From: Latrodectus hesperus | Taxonomy: Eukaryota > Arthropoda > Arachnida > Araneae > Theridiidae | Length of the DNA: 64,000 nt | Reading direction: 5' to 3' | Assembly: GCA_037975125.1 (NCBI GenBank) | Contig: CM075860.1 | Span: forward strand, 22,670,274-22,734,273 | In this document: positions 43,879-57,649 of the stretch, piece after piece | Numbering within the stretch: position 1 is the stretch's first letter | Layout: each line of letters starts with the position of its first letter | Notes under the pieces: model-generated | The model's database searches: none | What the model was told of the DNA's origin: nothing | The model's input: the letters and a program-made list of their open reading frames with translations, nothing else | Position numbers and translations under genes: made by a program

Positions 43879-45068
43879 GTTTCTAGCTTCTGTTGTTTAA
43901 TATTATTTCTGCAATGCTTGTAATATATTGTTATAGATGTTTAATAAATAATATTTTACGTGCATTATGATATTTTTGATTATATAACAATTATTAACTG
44001 ATTATTAGAAAATAAAAAAATATATAATTTGATACCAGAACCGTTATATCTTTAAATCAAGTTAATTATGATAAACCTAACAAACAATGCATTGTGCTCA
44101 TAATATTTGGGCAAAGTTTGGAATGAGAGCCGTGATCAACACAACTATCGGAAAAGTAGTTAAATTAAAACCTTAATCCTCGCAAAATTTTTTAATAATT
44201 TAAAAAAGAATTACTACATTGACGTAGGATAAATTTAATTAATAGGCACACAACAGAACGAAAAACACCAAATACAAAAATTAGCACTTACGAGTATGCA
44301 AGATTGCACTTCATGCATGGTAAGTGCAGCTCTTAAAATTATTAGCATTATTTAGACAAAACAACGCAATTCATACTCAGCATGATTAGTTTTCTGAAAC
44401 CTATTCAATGTTTAGTCGTTAATGTTTGCTATCTATGTAAATAAAAATCTTGTTCTATTTATCCTGATTTTAATTTTTATTCGGAACTTGACTTGAAAAC
44501 TATAACGGAACGAAACCTACATGAAAATGTTGAATCATTTTTAAATTTCGGAAATGAATCTATGACTCATTCCCAAATTTTGGTTTAAAGCTCTTATCAT
44601 TCATTGAAACTGTTCATTGAAGCTCCCTATAAAGTACCTGTAATGCCACGATGCACCGTAAAATAACAGTGTAGCACGGGTTTTTTTTCCTTTTTTAAAA
44701 ATTTTTCTCTATTTGTAGTGAAAATATATCGACAGAATTGGATCTCCTGCTTTTTCCACTCTCTCACATTGTAAGGCTTCCTTAAAAATAATATTTGCTT
44801 AGTGCATCCATTTCTGAAATATTATTCTTTTCCCTTTGCAATTTCTCTGTTTTTCCCTTCAGGCCGATGGTCAGAAATGCATTAAAAATGTGTGAATGGA
44901 GTCTTGAATTCTCAGTGTTTAATAACTTTGTACCTAAAGAGAATTTTTAAGTGTCCCATCTCTTATCCGCATTTTTTTACTGATATATACCTGAACGCTC
45001 CTTTCTTAATCCAAAAAACATGCCTTTAACATTTTTAAGTCTGTATTAAGTAACAAAGATTAAGTGTT

Positions 45069-45073
<5 letters not shown>
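43874..45073. other. AT-rich stretch, nothing recognised
   Basis: No supported feature. Confidence 0.5.

Positions 45074-45111
<38 letters not shown>
45074..45111. repeat. (TA)n microsatellite abutting a fold-back
   Basis: Short TA tract that runs into the left arm of the hairpin at 45112. Confidence 0.95.
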
Positions 45112-45116
<5 letters not shown>

Positions 45117-45417
45117 ATAAAACATGAAGAATATTGAAACCAGAAATATGAAATTGGAAAAATACTAAAATATATGATGCATAAAAACAAGAAGAAGGCA
45201 TAGGGACCACGTCTTCATCAGGAGGGAGATGTCCGGCTATGCAAAATGAACACTCTTTTCTGACATGCTCGAAGGACAATGTCTTTGCATAGCCGGACAT
45301 CTCCCTCCTGATGAAGACGTGGTCCCTATGCCTTCTTCTTGTTTTTATGCATCATATATTTTAGTATTTTTCCAATTTCATATTTCTGGTTTCAATATTC
45401 TTCATGTTTTATCTTAT
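45112..45417. repeat. Perfect fold-back, 134-bp arms (family H)
   Basis: Arms 45112-45245 and 45284-45417 are exact reverse complements over 134 bp by my comparison, around a 38-bp loop. Each arm contains CCTGATGAAGACGTGG on one strand, inside a smaller stem GCATAG...CTATGC. 22 bp after the right arm lies TAGCTGCTTTTGCG (45439-45452), which also follows the fold-back at 54381. Single-arm relatives occur at 21330, 60725 and 61230. Confidence 0.95.
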
Positions 45418-45546
45418 TTATACAGGCAAATCTTCCTTTAGCTGCTTTTGCGCTTGCTAGATTTGCTATAATGTATTGTAGTTTCTACATTATATTTTCA
45501 GTATTGTAGTATTTATTACTTTATATTTATATATATTCTTTTGCTT

Positions 45547-45721
<175 letters not shown>

Positions 45722-45981
45722 GCTTTAAAAACAGGACATTTTGTTAATTTTAATGGCAACTTTTCCCATAATATTAGGTACACGCTTTCTACAGAAACTA
45801 CTGATTGCTTATTATAAATAAGATGTTTTTTATTATTTCCTTAGCCCAAATGCTACATAAAACTCCATGAAGCTTTCCTCTGCGTGACACTTTGTGTATA
45901 TTATTTGTGTAAGAGTAACATCGGTTTCCCGTTTTTAAAGTTGGTCATTCGTATGACTCTAGTAGTTTTATAACGTAGTTT

Positions 45982-46002
45982 ACACACACACACACACACA
46001 CA
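45982..46002. repeat. (CA)n microsatellite
   Basis: Ten CA units. Confidence 0.95.
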
Positions 46003-46029
46003 AGTCCTACATTGCCCTCCCTTGTTTCC

Positions 46030-46235
46030 TGGCCGAGAGGCCTGGGATGCGAAGCTTATGTCCCGAATTAGATAATCAGCCTAATGCGAAACCCCTGCAG
46101 TGTTTAGTTCCCAAGCATGCTTGGTACTCAGTTTATTGACCCACTGAAGGGATGAAAGGCTGAGTCGACCTTACTCATCTCGCGGATCGATGAGGCCTGT
46201 GCCTTCGGAGCTTGAAATGCTACCGTTAAACCACC
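46030..46235 (-). mobile_element. SINE-like fragment with a mollusc-type central block
   Basis: The minus strand reads 'GGTTTAACGGTAGCATTTC', 'GTCGACTCAGCCTTTCATCC', then 'AATAAACTGAGTACCA'. The GTCGACT..GCCTTTCATCC..TTC..GGTC.ATAAA..AGTACCA pattern resembles a conserved block I recall from cephalopod SINEs. No second copy in the window and no clear tRNA head. Confidence 0.4.
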
Positions 46236-46273
46236 AAATTTCTAAACTATTTAATTTCTTACTGTTGAAATAG

Positions 46274-46449
46274 CCGAGCTGGCAACCGAATGGTTAGCGC
46301 TCCTGCCTTCGATTCAACAGTTCGTGGGTTCGAATCCCACCCAGGGCATGGATGTTTGTAGTGGTTCAGAATCCACTTTAAGCCGTTGGTCCCAGTCTGA
46401 TTAGCCTTCGTGTGCAAAAGAATGACCGTTAAACGACAAACAAACCAAA
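46274..46449 (+). mobile_element. SINE family F with target duplication
   Basis: 'ACCGAATGGTTAGCGCTCC' (A-box zone) and 'GTTCGTGGGTTCGAATCCCA' (B box), then a short body ending 'AAACGACAAACAAACC'. Flanked by TTACTGTTGAAATAG (46259-46273) and TTACTGTTAAAATAG (46450-46464), a 15-bp duplication with one mismatch. About 176 bp long. Confidence 0.88.
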
Positions 46450-46464
46450 TTACTGTTAAAATAG

Positions 46465-47396
46465 CAAATTATCTTAAAATTTGATGAAATTTTCATATAT
46501 TAAAGAAAAAATTGCTTAATCGCACAAATAAATTATCATACACGAACATATTTGAATGTATTTGTTTTTTTATTTAAAAAAAAAAATTTGTGCACTCTGT
46601 GGCGAACGTCGTTTTGGTTTTTCTGATGCCCAACCAATCAAAAATGAATTATAAAAGCAAGTAAAATTATTCAACATAAAATGATTTAGTAACTAAAAGT
46701 TATTTTCAAACATATCCCATTTATTCGATTTATTTTTTAGCTGGTTTATACACTAGAGTGAATTTCAAGGATAAATCAAAGCTATGTACTACTAAATATT
46801 ATTTACTAACAATTACTGTTTCCCATTGGATGCTATATATCAATGTCTATATTGTGATACAACAAAGCGATTTCCGAGAATAAAATGAATTTTATAAAAT
46901 CTAGCACATTCAAATCAATACAAATGCACTTACGAACAATTTACCTTGATTTTAAGATGTTTATTTTTGAATTGATTACCTTTTAAGTTGTGTATACAAG
47001 GTGAGTGCTTGTAAACATTGGTATCAAACGGTTTTATATGTACCAACGCTCTGTTCTTTAGTTTTGAAGATGCAAATGCATTATTTCTGAATAACTAATT
47101 CAATTCGTCAAAAACAATTGTGTTGAAAACCAGATACATTTAAAGGTATTCAATTATTTGATTTTTATTATTAAAATAAAAGTCATATCATAACAAAATT
47201 ATATTACAAAATTTCTATCAATTAATAAAATATTTTTAAAAGTTGTATGCTATTTATAATTAATAAAGCAATTACATTTGATGTTTACCGAAATCATTGG
47301 CTTTATCATGCTTTATATGAACTTTATTATTCAGATTGCGCGAAGCCTTTTGATAACATTTGTCTATGAAATGAAAATTTCTATTTTTTTTGGGGG
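46465..47396. other. AT-rich stretch, nothing recognised
   Basis: No supported feature. Confidence 0.5.
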
Positions 47397-47784
47397 GCCG
47401 TGGTAGCCTAGAGGTAGGCTATAGTGCCGTGGTAGGCTTTCTGCTCTAAATGCTGGTATTCGATTCCCAATGCCACCAAAGACTTATAGAGTACAAGCCA
47501 TATTTTGACTCGTTAAATCTGTTGAATCGAAAGTCCATAGGACGATTGTTGAGCAGTTACCATGGGTGTAATAGTCTGCAGAAGAGTTCCTCCCCTTCCA
47601 GATTAATGTCAAAATTGAGAGAGTAGATCCTCTGGTGGTGGCATCTATATGGAGGAATTTCGAGCAAAGTCCTACTTTCACTGCAAGGTGCTCTGGTTAA
47701 AAAAAGACGCACCCTACTGACTTAAATTTGCATATCCAACGGCAGAACGAGCTTGCCTTTTCCAAATGTCATAAGTAACAACAC
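47397..47784 (+). mobile_element. SINE family B (plus), duplicated head
   Basis: Head 'CCGTGGTAGCCTAGAGG' followed by a second 'GCCGTGGTAGGC' about 30 bp later, then 'ATTCGATTCCCAATGCCACC', 'GTTGAGCAGTTACCATGG' and the 3' end 'TAAGTAACAACACA'. Confidence 0.8.
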
Positions 47785-49077
47785 ATTTCTAATTTAAAAT
47801 TAATGTGTTTATAATAAACTATTATGTTTACGTAAAATTACTTCTGAAATGTAGTTCATGTCAAGCAAGAGGTATAAAATAAGATTAATAATTACGAAAA
47901 CAGTGTTACAGTACTTTATTTAGCTTTTATTTTCAGCATCAAATGAGGATCCTAAATTTCGTAATTTGCAGAGCACAGCAATTTATTAAAATAATGCATT
48001 ATTCAATTTAATCTTTGGTATATCTGAAAGTTTTCTCCACTAATAGTTAAAATGTGAACATCCGGCTACTATATTTTTTCATTCATTATAAAAAATTGAT
48101 AAAATTAACTTTCACTGTTGACGACGAAAAATACCCCAGTATTTCAACATTTTGTACAACTTTACTAAAAATAAACTAATAATTAATAACATCTTTGTTA
48201 CTGTTTATTTACTCCATTCTTTATAAAAAATTATAAATAATTAAAAACCATAATTTTTATGAAACAAATGAGGCTATTTTTCCTGTAACTAACTTTGAAA
48301 CAAGATTTTTCAAATATTTAAGCTATTCGGAAGATATGTTTTTATGAGACAGATGTTGGGAACCTTTTTTAGAAAAAGAAAATTATAACCATATCATTTT
48401 CTGATATAATAATTAAGATTTTCTTTAGTTATTATATTCAAATCTCATTTTTGTGTAAAAAATTTAAACAAAATAAGCTGTTGGTTATGAATAAACTATA
48501 ATACAAAATTTAAAAAAATGTTTCTAGTCGTATTTCCAATTTCAATTATAGTAAAAATAAACACGTAATCATTCAGTCTAAAATGAATCACAAAATTTTA
48601 TTTCAGCTTATAAGAGTTTTATATTACTTTATATACAAAAAAACACCATTTTAATAAATTATTAATATATTGATCTTAATTATTGTGCTAAATGTTATTA
48701 CCTGTTTTACCGAATTATGTCTTTCAAAAGCATAAATGATTGTTTAAATATATTTTTAAACTAAATTTTAAATATTCAATGATGTTCTTAAGGATTTATT
48801 AAACATTTTACGCTAGATGTGACTTAGGGTGCCAGTTTTCATGAATCGTAATTTTCTGTGAAACCGTATAACCAAGCTTTTAGAGGAAGAAAAAAATGCT
48901 CATTTGAGACATTACAAAATGTAAAATATTTCAAACATATTTAATACTTATATAAATTTAATTAAAATATGCTGGTTTTTTCTAAAAAAGAATGTTCCAT
49001 ATATATATTAGCGACAATCGAATCGAATAATAATACTTTGCACATTCTTAAATTGTTAAATGAGTATTATTACACAA
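47785..49077. other. AT-rich stretch, nothing recognised
   Basis: No supported feature. Confidence 0.5.
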
Positions 49078-50649
49078 CAAGGGCATATGTGAGAGTGTTC
49101 TGTCTTTACAGGTCACCCACTGGGTCATATTAATGCCTCATTTGATCCCGACTGCGGAATAGTCTTTATCATTTAGAAACTGGAATTGAAAATGTCAGTA
49201 TAATAGGATCCCTTTACATTTTTTATACTACAAGGGGCATATGTGGGGGTGTTCTGTCTTTACAGGTCATCCAGTGGGTCATATTAATGCCTTATTTGAT
49301 CCCGACTGCGGAATAGTCTTCATCATTTAGAAACTGGAATTGAAACTGTCAGTATGATAGGATCTGCCAGTATGATAGGATCCCTTTACACTTTTTATAT
49401 TACAAGGGGCCTATGTGAGGGTATTCTGTCTTTACAGGTCACCCAGTGGGTCATATTAATGCCTTATTTAATCCAGACTGCGGAATAGTCTTCATCATTT
49501 AGAAACTGGAATTGAAACTGTCAGTATGATAGGATCTGCCAGTATGATAGGATCCCTTTACATTTTTTATACTACAAGGGGCATATGTGAGGGTGTTCTG
49601 TCTTTACAGGTCACCCAGTGGGTCATATTAATGCCTTATTTGATCCCGACTGCGGAATAGTCTTCATCATTTAGAAACTGGAATTGAAACTGTCAGTATG
49701 ATAGGATCTGCCAGTATGATAGGATCCCTTTACACTTTTTATACTACAAGGGGCCTATGTGAGGGTGTTCTGTCTTTACAGGTCACCCAGTGGGTCATAT
49801 TAATGCCTTATTTAATCCCGACTGCGGAATAGTCTTCATCATTTAGAAACTGGAATTGAAACTGTCAGTATGATAGGATCTGCCAGTATGATAGGATCCC
49901 TTTACACTTTTTATACTACAAGGGGCCTATGTGAGGGTGTTCTGTCTTTACAGGTCACCCAGTGGGTCATATTAATGCCTTATTTGATCCCGACTGCGGA
50001 ATAGTCTTCATCATTTAGAAACTGGAATTGAAACTGCCAGTATGATAGGATCCCTTTATATTTTTTATACTACAAGGGGCCTATTTGAGGGTGTTCTGTC
50101 TTTACAGGTCACCCAGTGGGTCATATTAATGCCTTATTTGATCCCGACTGCGGAATAGTCTTCATCATTTAGAAACTGGAATTGAAACTGCCAGTATGAT
50201 AGGATCCCTTTATATTTTTTATACTACAAGGGGCCTATTTGAGGGTGTTCTGTCTTTACAGGTCACCCAGTGGGTCATATTAATGCCTTATTTGATCCCG
50301 ACTGCGGAATAGTCTTCATCATTTAGAAACTGGAATTGAAACTGCCAGTATGATAGGATCCCTTTATATTTTTTATACTACAAGGGCCTATTTGAGGGTG
50401 TTCTGTCTTTACAGGTCACCCAGTGGGTCATATTAATGCCTTATTTGATCCCGACTGCGGAATAGTCTTCATCATTTAGAAACTGGAATTGAAACTGCCA
50501 GTATGATAGGATCCCTTTATATTTTTTATACTACAAGGGGCCTATTTGAGGGTGTTCTGTCTTTACAGGTCAACCAGTGGGTCATATTAATGCCTTATTT
50601 GATCCCGACTGCGGGATAGTCTTCATCATTTAGAAACTGGAATTGAAAA
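49078..50649 (+). repeat. Satellite array, ten units of ~154 or ~172 bp
   Basis: Units begin at 49078, 49231, 49403, 49574, 49747, 49919, 50073, 50227, 50381 and 50533 (the last partial). Unit 1 and units 6-9 are 152-154 bp; units 2-5 are 171-173 bp because 'CCAGTATGATAGGATC' is doubled. All share 'TTCTGTCTTTACAGGTCACC' and 'GATCCCGACTGCGG'. Units are nearly identical, so the array is young or homogenised. No open frame spans it. Confidence 0.95.
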
Positions 50650-50790
50650 GATTTAGCCCGCTACACCCAGAGGCACACAATTGCGACAACGACATATATA
50701 ACATTTTCCAGCCACCATGAGTAAACACAATGAATCTTGGATGGTGTATGGTTTTGAACTCACTACCTTCCGATGAAGAACAAATATTCA
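50650..50790 (-). mobile_element. SINE family C fragment (minus)
   Basis: The minus strand reads 'CATCGGAAGGTAGTGAGTTC' and continues into a family C-like body. It abuts the end of the satellite array. Confidence 0.5.
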
Positions 50791-50944
50791 TCTGTATTCT
50801 AACATACATCATGTCAACAACGTATTTAGAAGAGCGAAACAAGCTTGTTTGGGTAAATGAAAACGACACATTCTAATCAATTGATAAAAATTAAGAAAAA
50901 AGGATTTTTTTTTAAAGAAAACTAATCATACCTTGAGAATGTTG

Positions 50945-52635
50945 CTGTTACTTATCTCCTGGATTCAGCAAAACTAAACCAGAGGTCTATGAATTTATTC
51001 ACTCTCAAAAATTTCGAGAACCATGATTGCATTTCTATATAGATCTAGTCTGGAAAGCCCAAGACAATCCTAAATATGATCAAGAGTCGCCTGTTCTCTG
51101 CGACACTCCAGGCAGATAGGAAAGATCGTATTCGAGTTACTGTAACACTGAGATATTAAATGTCACATTTAAATCTTGTAATGGCTGTACTGATCGCTTC
51201 AGCTATCACTGAAGGGACAAAACTTCTCCAGGTCTCTTTCCCTGATACCAGTGGTGCACTGGAGGGATGTTCCAGAAGGCACTGTCAGATCTTGAAGCCC
51301 TCGTAAAAAGTTCGTAGTAGGTTAAGGAATCAGAGGCGTTTAAATATTCCCAAGAACGTTCTTTAGCCAATAAGTCTACTATTTCTTTTCCAGGGATGAA
51401 AGAGAAGGTATCTACTGAAAGTGGACCTCTCGGAAGGACTAGAGATGCTTGAGTTCGTTGATTAATTGCGATACCAGTGCTATTTCACACTATTTGCCAG
51501 CTTGGAGAGGTATTGAACAGAACTCAAGCTGCTCAGACTGGACCCAGACAGGTGTCAAACCAGGGATAAGTGATAATAGATCCAAGTCCCTCATTTATGA
51601 CAATTACTGGACTTTTAAAGCAACGGTCTGGATTTGGTCTGGATTCCTCAACCTAATTTTTTCTTCACTTCCCTGACATAATATATAAGTTCCACTTCCT
51701 GATTGGCCATTTTCTTCCTTGCTTCAGTTTGTATAGATCACATTTCAATCCATAGGAAAATCGTTTATTATTTCGAGGGTCAATTTTCTCAAGTGAGCTG
51801 GAATGTCTGTCTTCATGTTCACCTGGGAGGAAAGGTTCTTGTGGAAGAAGAACTTGTTTAAATACAGCGAGGGGTCATGGCACAGTATCAAACTATGTTT
51901 CATAACATTTTTGTGGAACACATTTCCGAGCTTGCCCAGTTGAAAGAGCTGCTTTTATGTAGTCTTTGATTATTTCTCCAATGCAACAGGTAATCACAAG
52001 TTCGATTTTGGGTCCCAAACTAGCTAGATTTGAAAAATACTTCGCCAAACATGAATTTCTTCTGAGTTCAAGAGGTTGTGCATCAACCTCGAAAAGAACA
52101 ATTTCGTTCAAGAAACTATTTCGAAGTCCTGTTATAATGCAGGCTGTACTAAGCAGAACCTGTTGAAGTATTTGTAGATTGGTTTTTGGAGCACAGCAGT
52201 ATACTGCAAAGCCATAATCTAGAATAGGTCTTATTAGAGTCATGTATGTAGTTGTGAGAGTTGTGAAGTCTGCACCCTAATCTCGTCCAGAGGTATATTT
52301 TAAGGTATTAAGCTACTTTTTGCTCTTTAAGATGACATCATCAATGTGCTTACTGCAGGTAAATTCGCTAGCTAACACAAAGCTTAAGTTTTTGGAGTGT
52401 TTTTCAAATTTTAGAGGCTGAGAATTCATGCAGATTCTTGGTTGAAAATTGAAAAGCTTCTGATTAGTTGTAAAGAAAAAAGCGGTATATTTGAAGGTGT
52501 TAAAGGCTAACTGATGCTTAGCTGCAAACTTCCAAACTTCAGCAAGTGTAGAATTAATATTAGACTCCAGTTTCTCGATATTAGGGCCAGAGTCCCACAG
52601 CGCAATCGGGAATTCAAAAGAAAACAGAATTTGAA
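50945..52635 (-). pseudogene. Non-LTR retrotransposon pol remnant (RT thumb to 3' end)
   Basis: Minus-strand pieces in order from 52620: 'ALWDSGPNIEKLESNI', which in the family follows the YADD box; 'VWKFAAKHQLAFNTFKYTAF'; 'ICMNSQPLKFEKHSKNLSF' and 'HIDDVILKSKK'; 'IRPILDYGFAVYCCAPKT' (52240-52190); the RNase H motif 'FIPGKEIVDLLAKERSWEYL' near 51400-51340; the zinc knuckle 'CLECRREQATLDHI' near 51090; and 'GLSRLDLYRNAIMVLEIF'. A GGAGATAAGTAACAGCAAC tail follows near 50950. The fragment begins just after the catalytic YADD, so it is 5'-truncated, and it has stops and shifts. Jockey-like clade by motif style. Confidence 0.82.
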
Positions 52636-52860
52636 CAAATTTTGTTGTTGTTGTTGTGGCTTATCCTTTTTTTGTCTGACTTCGTCAGACAAGGTCCATA
52701 AGACCACTGACCCGAAGAAAATCTGATACAAAAAGGAGGAAAGAATAAAGGTCCATCTTGCATTATCTTGGTTATCTTGGCCCGCATTATCTTGGTGAGC
52801 CCCATGCAGTCAAGAACATGTTCAGGGGAGGCCTGTTGGGCTCGGCATTTACAAATTTTG
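52636..52860 (-). mobile_element. Non-LTR retrotransposon 3' end (CAA-tail family, minus)
   Basis: On the minus strand: 'DCMGL', then 'SDFLRVSGLMDLV' and a stop, the stem-loop GTCTGAC-GAA-GTCAGAC (52674-52690), GGATAAGCC and (CAA)n ending at about 52636. A small AAGATAA(CC/TGC) triplication interrupts the coding part. It lies directly upstream of the pol remnant at 50945-52635, same orientation. Confidence 0.75.
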
Positions 52861-53113
52861 TTATAACCTTTAACAGCTTAGTGAAAATAACTATTTTCAA
52901 GAGATCACATGCATCATTCTGGGTACAAGCAGAATTTCTAATCCACCTTAGTTAGATTTTGAGTTCATTAGAAACGCTGTAAAAACTAAGTAGGAAATAT
53001 CTTGAATCTAAGCTGCATGAAATGGAACGAGACTCATCAGAAAGTTATTCCGTTCCAATTCATGTTGACAATTCAAATCCGGAAATAAATTTCAGCTGAC
53101 AGACAGAATAAAG

Positions 53114-55446
<2,333 letters not shown>

Positions 55447-55475
55447 TCTTAGTAATACTATTCTAGCTGCTTTTG

Positions 55476-56444
<969 letters not shown>

Positions 56445-56490
56445 CTGTTCTACCACTATCATGAGTATCATCATGATAGTGGTAGAACAG
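56445..56490. repeat. Perfect 20-bp-arm hairpin
   Basis: Arms 56445-56464 and 56471-56490 (CTGTTCTACCACTATCATGA and its complement) around a 6-bp loop. A third partial copy CACTATCATGAGG follows at once. Confidence 0.9.
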
Positions 56491-57649
56491 TCCTCACTAT
56501 CATGAGGTTCTTATGAGCTTCAAAAAATAATTTCTTCCATTGATTTGGCTCATTTGGTCTCTAGGAGATTGGCAAACCATGATTGAAACATGAAATCTCA
56601 TAATTTAAGACTGTGATGTACATAGCATTATTTCATTTGGATAAAATTGTTATCCAGACTTATTTCAAGTGTCTATAATAATTTGACCACTACAAGATGG
56701 CGTTGCGCATACAGCAAAACTAATTTTAAAAACTGAAGATAGAAATGGACGTAAGTCTTCTGGTTGCTAAAAAAGAAAGAACGGTGAAACTGTTTGGAAT
56801 GCTGGATCTCTGTTTTCATTCATAAAATTTAATTTAACATTACTTTGTGTTCGGGGCAATCTTAGTTAAAATGATGCATGATAAACTCGTGGCACAAATT
56901 TAATTCAGTTTCATAACACTTTATTGTGAACATGATAGAATTTGAGATATTTCACATCTATAATCCACCGTACCTCAGTGTGGTAATGAAAACAGCGTGT
57001 TGTCCATTTAATGCTAAGCAAATCCTATTGATCATTCATCTTCAACGGTTGAATAGGGGACCGAATGTTTATTTTTTACAGCTTTGTTCATTTAATATAC
57101 CAGGTGTGGCCAGCCTGCGGCTCTTTGAAGGAGTATTTGTAACTGAAATGTATCTGAGTTCATTTTTCATTTTTTTGTTATTATAGTTTATAGAAAATTA
57201 CTATCGTACCATATATGTTTCAAAACGTCTTCTAACTTACTGACAGCAAATATGAAAAACTAAGTGCAACTTTGTAACAAATTTTATTTCTGTCCTGGTT
57301 AAAAATGATATCATTCATCAATAACTCTGCCAACGAACCTAAACAGTGGCTTAATATTCCATGATCCACCGACTAAAGAGCAATTTTGAATTTGTAAAGT
57401 TTACCTTACAACGGATAATTATCATTATGCTACGGAGGAAACAATTTGTATCACTTTGCTAAGGATGTATTTGTAATTTGGAATTTTCGTTAAGTTAATT
57501 ATAATTTGTTTCCTAGCATGGAACACGTGTGTCTATTGTTTCAATAACGCAAAACTTGTATCTTCTAAAATTCTGTATATATTTCCGCAGTTTTCTATCT
57601 GTATCCACCAAATTCCAAATTAAGGTCAGATAAACTTGATTTTTTTAAA

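Noticed and set aside
45284..45340. Functional hammerhead ribozyme in the fold-backs (CCTGATGAAGACGTGG)
   Set aside because: The CUGAUGA box and a short stem II are plausible, but I find no GAAA box after it and no proper stem I, in either fold-back. At most it is a degenerate trace.
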